A DNA stretch of 64,000 nt from Sabellastarte sp. h YS-2021 (taxonomy: Eukaryota > Annelida > Polychaeta > Sabellida > Sabellidae): the NCBI GenBank assembly GCA_964017235.1, contig OZ024927.1:45513293-45577292 (forward strand). Direction: 5' to 3'. The notes under the pieces were generated by a model. The model was given only the letters and a program-made list of their open reading frames with translations. It searched no databases and was not told the origin of the DNA. Numbering within the stretch: the stretch's first letter is position 1; each line of letters starts with the position of its first letter. Below are positions 34,318 through 45,068 of this stretch, piece by piece. A program made the translations under genes and the position numbers.

Positions 34318-35200
34318 TATATATGCTACGTTTAGTGAAAATGTGAAAAATCACAAATATCTCAAAAACCATAAGAGATAGAGCAATTTAGAGCGAATTT
34401 TGGAGCCACTGGGTAGTACAACGGTATCCTATGCTGTTGGGTTTGTTGAACTTTGGCCTACTTTTGACGGAGTAATAGCACTTTTACCTAATATAACTAA
34501 TTGGCTTATAACTCTCAAACTATTGCATTTAGAGTATTTTGTTCCAATATGTTGTTCAACTACTTTCTCCACAGCTACAACATGGTCAGTAGTTTGGAAG
34601 TGTATCTCCATAGCTAAGGGAGTAAAAGCTACTTTGTCAATTTTTAATGATAACTGTAATGAGTAAATGGCTTGTATCTTCAAAAGTATTGCAGCTACAC
34701 AATTTCTCTCAAATATGTTTTTCATCTACTTTTTTGTGAACTGTAACATATTTAAATTTCACAACTGTTGCCCAGTGTACAAGTGAGTAATGGCTACTTT
34801 ATTGCTACTTTTAGTGAAAATGTGGAAAATCACAAATATCTCGCAAACTGCAATTTCGAGCGAATTTTTGACCCACAGGGCAGTACAAGAGTATCCTATT
34901 GTACTGGATTTGGTGACCTTTGGCCTACATTTGAGTAATAGCACTTTGCCTAATATAATTATATGGCTTATAACTTCCAGACTATTACATTTAGAGTATT
35001 TTGTTCCAATATGTTGTGCAGCTACTTTCTCCACAGCTACAACATGGTCAGTAGTTTGTAAGTGTATCTCCATAGCTGAGTGAGTAATAGATACTTTGTC
35101 AATTTTTAATGATAACTGTAATGGGTAAATGGCTTATATCTTCAAAAGTATTGCAGCTACACAATTTCTCTCAAATATGTTGGTCATCTATTTTTTACCC
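34318..35200. repeat. inverted copy of array block A
   Basis: Reverse complement of parts of 29450-30600, present in two tandem versions (34320-34740 and 34780-35190), each with 'tttctccacagctacaacat'. Confidence 0.75.
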
Positions 35201-35229
35201 GACAGCCCATGGTGTCTGGATTGGCGGGC

Positions 35230-36240
35230 GGGCGGGCGGGCAGGAGGCGGGAAAAAGTTTGTCCAGACTGTATCTCACAAACCGTAAGGTGTAGGGAGTT
35301 GGTACTTGGTAGGGACATTTGTTAGGATGTGTAGGTGTGCAGCGTCATGGTCTGACCCTGATTTGACCTTTGACCTTGCCGCAAAGACCTTGAGTTTGAA
35401 GATCTTGTCCAAGCTATATCTCGGAAACCGTAAGGTGTAGGAAGTTGATACTTGAAAGGGACATTGGTTAGGGGGTGTAGGTGTGCAACGTTTTGGTCTG
35501 ACCTTGATTTGACCTTTGAACTTGCCGTAGTGACCTTGAGTTTGAAAATTTTGTCCGGGCTATATCTCAGAAACTGTAAGGTGTAGGAAGTTAATACTTG
35601 GAAGGGATATTGGTTAGGGGGTGTAGGGGTGCAACATCATGCTGTGACCTTCATTTGACCTTGCCATAGTGACCTATAAAATCTTGTCGGGACTATATCT
35701 CGGAAACCGTACAGTGTAGGAGTTGGTACTTAATACAGACATTGGTTGGGGGTGTAGGTGTGGTGTGGCCTTGATTTGACCTTTGACCTTGCTGGAGTGA
35801 CCTTGACCTATAAAATCTTGTCCGGGCTATATCTTAGCAACCATAAGTTTTCGGAAGTTGATACGTGGTAGGGCCATTGATTAGGCGGTGTAGGTGTGCA
35901 ACATCATGGCGTAACCTTGATTTGACCTTTGACCTTGCCATAGTGACCTTGACCTATAAAATCCTGTCTGGGGTATATTTCAGAAACCGTAAGGTGCAGG
36001 AAGTTGATACTGGATATCGACATTGGCTATGGTGTGTAGATGTAAAATATCATGGTGTGACCTAAATTTGACCTTTGACCTTGCCATAGTGACCTTGACC
36101 TATAAAATCTTGTCCGGGCCATATCTCGGAAACTGTATGGTGTAGGAAGTTGATACTTGGTAGGGACATTGATCGGGGTTATATGTTTACAACGTCATGG
36201 TGTGACCTGGATTTGACCTTTGATCTTGCACATCTGATGC
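35230..36240. repeat. ~140-bp 'gaccttgacc' tandem array, about 7 units
   Basis: Each unit carries 'ctatatctcggaaaccgtaa', 'gtgtaggaagttgatacttg', 'acattggttagggggtgtag' and 'tttgacctttgaccttgcc'. A GGCGGGCG tract sits at the start (35225). One inverted unit lies at 29280-29430, and a degenerate relative at 16590-16900. Confidence 0.9.
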
Positions 36241-36949
36241 TATTTATCTATCTATGGGGATATGTGATACTATTTTATCTCTCTTATATCTCTCTTATAT
36301 CTTTTTACTTGAATCTTGGTTGTTGCAACTTGGGGGTCTCTTGATAAAGATTAAGCACTGTTAAAGGTCAAAGTTGGGGTTTTACGTCCTGTTCAACAGC
36401 CAGTTAAGCACTGTTAAAGTCATATTAGAATTCATTAACCGTTTTACTTTTGCAACTTCCCATTGTAACGGACGGTATTGTATTAAGTGAGCCACAGGCT
36501 TTGCCCCAACTCTACATAAAAGCATGTATTGCCACATCTGTATGTATGGGTAATATTCAAAACATACAAACCATAATTCGACCATACAAATGAATATCAT
36601 AATGGCAGAAGTCTTAAAGCTTCATAATTTTTAGTTTACTTCAATTGTCTTGTTTTAATACTTAATCTTTACATGCAGTTTCTTTCAGTTAGATGTTATT
36701 TTCTCTACTTAAACATTATTTGGACGCTGACACTAATCTGAAAGTATCCCAATCTGTATACTGTTTCACTACTTCTATATCTCATGGTGTTGAAAACTAT
36801 TTCCCCAGGCTTTGGGGTACAGGCATCTCTGATGCTATTGTTAATCTTATTATTTTCACCATTATATATATGCTACCTAAACTATCTCAGGTTTTAGATG
36901 TGGTATATAAAATCTAACATATTATTATATCTACTGGAGGCATCCGGTG
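36241..36949. other. spacer shared with the L1-like leader
   Basis: No gene. The part 36620-36860 resembles 17205-17460, linking this region to the leader of the L1-like copy at 16.6 kb. Confidence 0.45.
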
Positions 36950-37970
36950 GATACTTTGGTTTTGCGCTCAATCTCTTCTTAGCTGATATGTATAACAGAT
37001 ATACATGCCTTCTACAACCTTACAGACATTTGACCTTGAAGCTCTTAATTCAAGGTCATCCATGGAGTGCCAAAGTAACCCACATAGCGGACTTTAAAAG
37101 TGTGTATATCTCGCTTATTATTGGTCCTAGAGTTTTGCAATGTGAAACCAACCTACAGGAAATCATGTGCTGCGAATTTTCTGATGTTGTCCGATTTGAC
37201 CTTGGACCCCTCCTTCCAGGTCAAACAAGGATAGCCAAACTTAAAAGTGCTTATAACTCACTTATATTGGTTCTTGAGGTTTGGGATGGTAAACAACCAA
37301 TAGGAAATCATGGGCTCGGAATATTATGGTGTGGTCAGATTTGACCTTGGGCCCCTCCTTCAAGGTCAAAAGAGAATAGTCAAACTTAAAAAGTGCGTAC
37401 AACTCACTGATTATTGGTCCTTCAGGTTTGGGATGGTAAACCAACCTACAGGAAATCATGGGCTGGAAATCATTTGGTGTGGCCAGATTTGACCTTGAGC
37501 CCCTCCTTCAAGGTCAAATGAGGATAGCCAAACTTAAAAATGGTTATAACTATCTTATTGTTGGTCCTAGAGGTTTGTAATATGAAACCAACCTACAGGA
37601 AATCATGTCCGAATTTTCCGATGTTATCATATTTGACCTTGGACCCATCCTTCAAGGTCAAACAAGGATAGCCAAACTTAAAAGTGCTTATAACTCGCTT
37701 ATATTCGTCCTAGAGGTTTGGGATGGTAAACTAACCAATGGGAAATTTTGGGCTCGGAATCTTATGGTGTGGTCAGATTTGACCTGGGGCCCCTCCTTCA
37801 AGATCAAACAAGGATAGCCAAACTTTAAAGTGCTTATAACTTGCTTATTATTGGTTCTAGAGGTTTGGGATGGTAAACCAACCTACAGGCAATCATGGGC
37901 TGGAAATCCTTTGGTGTCGACAGATTTGACCTTGGACCCCTCCTGGATGCGGCCATCATGGATTTTAGCT
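36950..37970. repeat. inverted copy of the 147-bp array
   Basis: Six or seven units, reverse complement of 30590-31690, with 'tttgggatggtaaaccaacc', 'caggaaatcatgggct' and 'cctccttcaaggtcaaa'. Confidence 0.85.
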
Positions 37971-38189
37971 TAAAATAAAATTTTAAATATCTTGGAAACC
38001 ATATATAAGAGAGCAATTTCGAGTGAATTTTTGACCTGGAGGGTAGAAGTGATGTAGCCTATACAAAAGGATAAAATTTTAATTTTTGCAAATTTTGGTG
38101 ACCATCTTGGATTTCAGCTGAAAATAAAAAATTGGAAATATCTCCGTAACAGTAAAAAGATGGAGCAATTTCGAGTGAATTAGTGAGAA

Positions 38190-39185
38190 ATTTACATACT
38201 TTGTCGTCAAATACTCACCTGACAAAATAACTTTATATTTAGCAATTTTATGACAAGCTTTTACTGTGCTAGACTACTTTTCAGATACTGACCCCTGACT
38301 GATCAGTATATTTGACTTTTATGACAACTTTTCACTCTGTCTGAAATGACTACCTTTCCTATATATTGTGTGACAACTATGTTTGCATGCATTAGTCATA
38401 AACTAGTCACTTTTGGCTAACTAAAGGCAAATATATTTGACAATTTTATGACAAACTTGTTACCGTGCCTGAAAAGACTATACCTTTTACCTATTGACAA
38501 ATGAGTGTGATATATTAATCATAAAACAGTCACCTCTGAAAAAAAACTAACAAGTGTACATCAGTCAGATGTGACTACTTTGTGACTAATGTATGACAAA
38601 CATTCATTTGTGAATAAGTAAAAGTTAGTCATTTCAGGCACGGAACAAAGTTTGTCATAAAATTGTCAAATATATTTGTCTTCAGTTTTTCAGAGGTGAC
38701 TAGTTTGTGACTAATATTTGACAAACATACAGTTGTCAATGTGGAAAAAGTAGTCATTTCAGGCACAGTAAAAAGTTTGTCATAAAATAGTCAAATATAC
38801 TGATCATTAGTTAGTCAGAGATGACTATTTTGTGACTATGTGGTGACTGATATATGACATACTATTGACTAATATGTTTGACTATCTTTGGACAAACTTT
38901 TTACTGTGCCTGAAATGACTACCTTTGGCAGAGTGACAAGTGTATGTTTCTTTTTTTTAGTCAGAAAATAGGCATCTCTGACTAACAACTAGCAAGTGTA
39001 TGCTAGTCATTAATTAGTCATTAACTTGTCATTAGTTAATCAGAGGCGACTTTTCTGACTAATATATGACAAACTAATGACTAATAAAAGTTGTTTACTG
39101 ACAAGTTTATGACTAGATATACTTGACGAGTTTTAAACGAATAAACACTAGTCATTAGGGTAGTCATCTCAGGCACAGTAATGCT
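38190..39185. repeat. right subterminal TGAC/GTCA repeats
   Basis: A core of 'tttgacaattttatgacaaa' plus 'actgtgcctgaaatgacta' appears in direct (38240-38480, 38870-38930) and inverted (38630-38800, 39150-39180) orientation. This dense, two-orientation motif field next to a transposon end resembles the subterminal transposase-binding regions of CACTA-type elements. Confidence 0.7.
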
Positions 39186-39480
39186 AACTTTTTTTGTCAC
39201 TTATTTGTCATTTCGGTTTTCAGTGTGGAACCAGTCCCTTCCGGAGCGAACAATTAACCAATTTGGTTATAGATGGTAGAAGGATATCAATGCATTCCTT
39301 AATAAGGAATGTGGGCAACTGGTCCAACATGCATGATTTGGTGGGTGATTTGCTGATTATTTTACCAATTTCATCCTGAGTGACTTGAGTAAAGACTGTT
39401 AATTTAGGAGGGTCAAAGGGGGGATGTACCATGTTACAGGACTCAGATGAGGAAAAACTCTCACAGATTTTCATAATTTT
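39186..39480. repeat. long target-site duplication, left copy
   Basis: Near-identical to 49127-49422, differing by a few substitutions. It spans the end of the CACTG element ('tttgtcacttatttgtca' to CAGTG at 39225) and 250 bp of CR1 coding sequence (minus: CSLRKGLVPH, CMLDQLPTFLIKECID, SSSESCNMVHPPFDPPKL). Left of it the CACTG element continues; right of the other copy the CR1 sequence continues. That is the layout of a target duplication made by the L1-like element between them. Confidence 0.75.
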
Positions 39481-39940
39481 GTAGAGGTGTCAGCATGCCT
39501 TGTGTGTGAAAATTTTGTGCTCATGCAGTTTTGCTAAATTACATAAGATATAGATATCTAAAGGAGAAATGAAGTGAATGAGTGTGGAACCAGTCCCTTC
39601 CGGAGCGAACAATTAACCAATTTGGTTATAGATGGTAAAAGGATATCAATGCATTCCTTAATAAGGAATGTGGGCAACTGGTCCAACATGCATAATTTGG
39701 TGGGTGATTTGCTGATTATTTTACCAATTTCATCCTGAGTGACTTGAGTAAAGACTGTTAATTTAGGAGGGTCAAAGGGGGGATGTACCATGTTACAGGA
39801 CTCAGATGAGGAAAAACTCTCACAGATTTTAATGATCTTGTAGAAGTGTCACCATGCCTTGTGTGTGAAAATTTTGTGCTCATGCAGTTTTGCTAAATTA
39901 CATAAGATATAGATATCTAAAGGAGAAATGAAGTGAATGA
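39222..39940. repeat. 359-bp tandem duplication at the L1 5' junction
   Basis: Unit 1 (39222-39581) and unit 2 (39581-39940) each join 255 bp of CR1 to about 105 bp of new sequence ('catgccttgtgtgtgaaaat', then 'gctaaattacataagatata'). The start of the unit coincides with the CACTG/CR1 junction. Units differ at about ten positions. Confidence 0.85.
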
Positions 39941-40576
39941 TAGAAATATATAATATGTTGTGACTATAGTGATATAATTTACAAGTGATAAAAGGATTTA
40001 GAACAGTTGAAAGGACATGTTTCTTTAGAGAAACCTTTGTGAAAAAAATATTTAATATTGTCACACAGAGTGGAAGTTCTGTCCTCTTAATAGAAATCAA
40101 TGACCATATTTGGATAGTCATAGTGAACATAAAACACTAAGTTCTTTGGGGCATTAGACCATACTGTATTGATAATAGAATTCTCCCATGCACTGGGGAA
40201 ACTTTTGTGACCTTTTGTGATTATTTCTGTGACTCCTGAAGTGAACTTATTGCCATTGCAACAAGTAACATTTTATGGTGGAGTGTCTTTTGCAGAGGAA
40301 TATCCTTTGACAGGGAATTTTTGAGTGTTTAATGCAGAGGAATATTCTTTGACAGGGACTTTTTGTGACTATTTCTGTGACTCCGGAAGTGAACTTTTTG
40401 CCATTGCAATAAATATCATTTTATGTTGGAGTGTCCTATGCACAGGAACATCCTTCGACAGGGAATTTTTGGTGGCTATATCTGTAATTGCTGAAGTAAA
40501 CATTTTTTGATGTTGAAAATACGCAACTTGTTTTTTTTATAACTTGTTATTATGTACCATAATAAATGAACACTTT
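39941..40576 (+). promoter_or_regulatory. L1-like 5' leader with monomer-like repeats
   Basis: Non-coding. About 2.5 units of a 110-146 bp repeat lie at 40195-40510, each with 'ttctgtgactcc(t/g)gaagtgaac', 'gttggagtgtc' and 'ttgacagggaatttt'. Tandem monomers before ORF1 recall the promoter arrays of some mammalian L1 elements; the promoter role is an inference. Confidence 0.5.
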
Positions 40577-41836
40577 ATGGCCAATCATAAACATTCTGAT
40601 GATTTCCACTGTTCAATGATAACACCTTCCTCTAGAAAACGAACAAAGTCTGAAAGTAGTTTAACACCAAGTCCTGCAAATCAACAGTGTTATAAATCGC
40701 TAAGAATGTTCTCACCAGGGGAAAAGCAGAATTCAGTAAGCCATTCAGACTTGCCGAAAGACTGGTCAAATTTATCACAGCATGAAAAACTTGATCGATT
40801 AATGGAAAAGCTTATGATAATTGATGACATAAAAGAAAAAGTTGACACCATTATCAAAGATAAAGATGAACAAGTGGGAAGTGACCTTCTCTTGTTGAAA
40901 ATATCATCTCTTGAGGGAAAAAACAGAAGGCTTGAAAGGGAAGTGGATCATCTAAACAGTAAACTAGAAGATCTTCAATGGAGAGACATGAGGGACAATT
41001 TGGTTTTTTCTAACATACAAGAATCTCAAGGTGAGGACTGTGAACTTCTGATTGTAAACTTTTTAAAAGAAGAGATGAACATTGCCCCAGCTCTCATTTA
41101 CTCCCAACAAAATGTATCCGGCGAGATTAGAATAGATGTTGCTCATCGTATTGGTAAAAGAAATGCTAACTCTTTTAAACCAAGAGCTTTGGTGGTAAAG
41201 TTTGTCACCCGCAAAGGGAAAGAATTTGTTCTTAAGCACGCATCTAACTTGAAGGGTAAACACTTTACTGTTTCTAACCAGATGCCAGCAGAGATGAGAG
41301 AACGTAGATCAGCACAAACTGATGCAATGAAAAATCTTAGAAAGGAACATCCAGATAGGGCTAGTCACAAAATCCATCTGATGAAGGACAAGCTCTTGCA
41401 CAATGGTAAAGTAGTTGAGCCGCCCTTTGAAAGAAATAAGTTGCCGGATCTAAATGTTCTACCAATCCGCTATGATGAAATGCTGCACTCACAACCGATC
41501 ATGCAACAGGGTAGTGTGTTCCAAGGGCATGCCATAAGCATTCACTCCATAAAAGATGCAGTACAGGCAAGAGATGCGCTATTCTAAGATGTTGATGTTG
41601 CTGGTGCTACTCACATCATGTATGCTTATCGTACAAGCAACGATGATGGCATTTGTAAAACAGGAAATTCAGATGATGGAGAATGTGGAGGAAGTTCTAT
41701 TCTTGTGAAACTGATGAGGGACGAAAAGGTCGAAAATATGTTTGTGGCAGTTTCTAGGATACACAGAGGGCCAAACCTAGGGAAAAGAAGATTTGAATTG
41801 ATAGAGCAGGCTTGTGCAGATGTACTGAAATTGTAA
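40577..41836 (+). CDS. L1 ORF1p with C-terminal UPF0029/IMPACT domain (one in-frame stop)
   Basis: Start at ATG 40577, the first methionine in the frame. Residues about 1-60 are basic and Ser/Thr-rich. A coiled coil lies about 65-140 (heptads through LDRLMEKLMIIDDIKEKVD and SSLEGKNRRLEREVDHLNS). An RRM starts at RDMRDNLVFSNIQES and reaches RIDVAHRIGKRNANSFKPRA. A CTD has MRERRSAQTDAMKNLRKEHP. This is the L1 ORF1p nucleic-acid chaperone layout. From about residue 310 it continues into VFQGHAISIHSIKDAVQARD, then ATHIMYAYRT, SDDGECGGSSIL, ENMFVAVSRIHRGPNLGKRR and FELIEQACADVL, which matches the IMPACT/YigZ (UPF0029) family across its length. TAA at 41585-41587 interrupts this domain, but the frame continues unchanged to 41836, so the stop looks recent. 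In other proteins the domain is linked to translation control and ribosome/GCN1 binding; its role here is unknown. Confidence 0.85.
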
Positions 41837-44800
41837 AAATATGGGTAATAAAAGAATATCTTAATCAGTTGCACAGAACTACTTCTTTAGAAATGCTATA
41901 ACACTAATGGCATATTAATTATGAGTACGTTGCTTAGATTTTAGATTACCATTTCAGTCTACAAGACATTTACTGTTAAAATATGCTGATCTGTAACAAG
42001 ATAAAGCAATGTATTTAAAAGTCATAATTGGTCAATATTACATTTACTATAAAAATATAAACTAATCTACAATGTTTTCATGTAAATGTTGAAATCTAAT
42101 CAACTTAATTGTGAATACTTCATGTAGCATTTAGAATACCTTTTCGGTGTAACATAAAACAATGTCCATAAAAGTTATGTTTAGGGAATGTTACATTTAC
42201 TGTTTAAAATACAATATGGTAAAACTACAGATTCTAGAATACTGTTTTGGTAACAGGACAAAGCAATGTCTTTGAAGGTCATAATTAGTGGATAACATAT
42301 GTACTGTTAAAATATACTAATCTGCAATGTTTTCATGTAAATACTGAATTTAAAAAATTTATTTGTGAGTACTTTCTTCAGGTATTAGAATACCTTTCAG
42401 TGTAACACAAAGCAATGTCTTTAAAAGTCACATGTAGTGAATGTTACATTTACTGATAAAATATACTATCATGGTATTCTGTCATGTTTTTCAAGTAAAT
42501 GTTGAAATTTAATCTTTCTTTATATTTCTACAAATGAACCAAAAATGCACAATTGTATTTTCAGATTTTCTAAAACCTTATATTGGAACTTGTTTATGTA
42601 TATGCAGATAATACAGTTTTGTTTTGGTGTTATAAAACTATCACATGAAACTTGAACTTTTAAATATGAATAGGATTTCATTGTATTTTAAGTAATCTCT
42701 GCACAGAGAACCATTGTGGAGTTATATACTGTTAATTAGAAAGTATATGATAAATATTGTATGTTTTAAGTAAAAGTGATATCTGTACAGAAAACCATTG
42801 TGGAATTATATACTGTTAATTAGAAAGTATAATGAAAAATATTGCCTATTTGCAGTCGCAATTCATTAAATTTAACAGACTTTATTATATAGTATCCATT
42901 CAGATAAATCATACCAGATGTTATAATGTTATGTCAGTTCAATCCAGATAATGCAGTTTGTTCTGCTATTATAAAACTATGGTATGAGAACTAGATCTTT
43001 TAAATATGAAAAGGGATTCATTGTATTTTAAGTAAAAGTAATATCTGTACAGAGAACTATTATAGAATTATATATTGTTAATTAGAATGTATATGATAAA
43101 TACTGTATATTTGCAGTCACAATTCATTTAACTTAACGGGATTTAGATATTATCCTTTCAGATAAATCATACCAGATACACTGTTATAATGATGTATCAG
43201 GTCCTTTTTGAGATTGTATTTAATTATTTTCAGTTCTACATGTGCTTTGAAATAAAAGTCGAAATAAGATCATATATCTAAAATTTCAGTATAATGTTTT
43301 GACATATTACTAGTTTTAACAAATTGCTAAATATATATACCAATAAGAAGAGTGTTGCTGTGGTAATAGTGTATAGTTACTTATAATGGTAATAGATAAT
43401 TCTATCTTATTGTGAAGCAGCATAAACATTCTTAGAACAAAGTCTTTTTATTAGAATTAAATTGCATAAACTAAAGGTCAAGATTATATATGCATTTATA
43501 TTTTTTTGGTTTTTATCATTTTGTTATTAAATAAAATGATTTTGGCAGCCCTGTATAGCAAAGTACAAGTATTGATGTTTAAAATGATAAAAATGAATTA
43601 ATTTTTTTGTCTTAATGTTGAAACTAAATCTGGTTCAATCGCCTCACTAATAATAATCCCAAGAATTGTGAATAATTCATTCACTAACATTGTTGATTGG
43701 GAAAGCTTATATTCATACTGTGGGTGTTAACAGCAAAATCAGTTATAGAAATGTTATATAATTTTGCATATCCTAATTATTACAGAATGATATATTAATA
43801 ATGTGTAAAAACTTTGGCCTTTCAGGATTATCAGGTATAGAGTCACGTGTACATTAAAATTGTTAACAGTAACATCTGACAACATGACTTTGTATTTTTT
43901 TGTTTATAATGGAACAATAAAAGATCTCACAGATACGATTATCTTAAGCACATATATCTTATAAAAGTATTAACTGGCAACGACTTTTCAGAGACAAAAT
44001 GCCTCAAAGATATACAACACATGAATGTCCCTATCTAATTATAGTTTACCACAGTGTATCTCTATCATTATAAATTTAGGATTAAATATCTCCTGGAAAA
44101 ATTTACAACCATATGAGATGGACTGAAATTGTTTTAATAACGGATCATCTAAATTTTGAGGAGGTACCCTAAACAAGTCATCCTGTTCTAATTTTGATAA
44201 TGATATACCGGATAATAATTTTAGATTTTAGAAGTTGTATTAAATATTTCGTATTTGCTTAATCTGCTAATGACACACTCGATAATAAATTTAACTTTAG
44301 ACTTTAGAGATGTAAATTTCTGGTAGCTACATAACCAAACATTGCTTCATAGATTTGAGTAACTGTTTGATTTTCTTTATTGAATAATTTACTGTTTTGT
44401 ATTTTGTGCATACTACATAGCATTTTTACACTCAAGTTATATGACCACGCTCTATCACCTAAGCTTGAGTATATATAATAAATCTTGCTGGTACAAGACT
44501 TTTTTGTTTGTGTTATGTTTTTTAAGCAAATGTGTCCCCATAGTATTTCTATATTTTTGTGTTAATCTGTCTTAAACATATGCTAATTATATGTGTGGAA
44601 ATCCTGTCTCCATTCTGTCTTAATAAGTGTGTGCTAAATTATGTGAGGAAGTCCTGTCTCCAAAGTCTGTGCAGCAGATTTTCATAATTTTTCTAATCTG
44701 TATGTGTTATATGTATGTTAATAGTTTACTTCACTGATAGTGATTTGTATTTTGTGCATACTGCAGAGCACTTTTACATCCAGGCTGTATGACATTGCTC

Positions 44801-45068
44801 TTTAACAATCACCTTAATTTGAGTATATATAATACCTTAATTTGTATAAACTTGTTAGTACTAGACTACTTTGTTTGTATTATATCTTTACACAAATGTG
44901 TGTTCACAGTATTTCTATATTTTGTGTCAGTCTGTCTTAAGCATATGCTAATTGTCTACGGAAGTCCTGTCTCTAAAGTCTACTTAGTTGATTTTCATAA
45001 TTATTCTAATGTTTATCATAAGAATAAATCTGATTTTCAGGGTGTAAGGAGTGCTAGTATAGATAGTT
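41837..45068 (+). repeat. 3.2-kb inter-ORF spacer of degenerate tandem repeats
   Basis: No ORF of note. Three repeat groups are visible. At 41980-42500, units of about 120-140 bp have 'aatgttacatttactgt', 'aatgttttcatgtaaat' and 'aaagcaatgtcttt'. At 42690-43140, units have 'gtacagagaaccattgtgga'-like and 'tatactgttaattagaa' phrases. At 44350-44980 there is an approximately 400-bp duplication ('ttgtattttgtgcatact', 'gagtatatataat', 'catatgctaatt'). Typical L1 inter-ORF gaps are far shorter. Confidence 0.7.

Larger units (their letters stand above)
27488..39225. mobile_element. 11.7-kb non-autonomous element with CACTGAAAACC ends
   Basis: Inverted ends CACTGAAAACCG (27488) and CGGTTTTCAGTG (ending 39225) are flanked by TG on both sides. 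Removing the block plus one TG rejoins the CR1 codons as GLVP-DGFKK in frame, so the boundaries are strongly supported. Both ends carry dense GTCA/TGAC-rich subterminal repeats (27488-28640 and 38190-39185), as in CACTA/EnSpm-like elements. CACTG ends with a 2-bp duplication could fit that group or a TIR element with TA-like preference. No transposase was found. The interior is made of tandem arrays, and another TIR element (29230-34317) is nested in it. Confidence 0.75.

Noticed and set aside
38190..39185. Satellite centromere-like array
   Set aside because: Motifs are irregularly spaced and in both orientations next to a transposon terminus, fitting subterminal repeats better.
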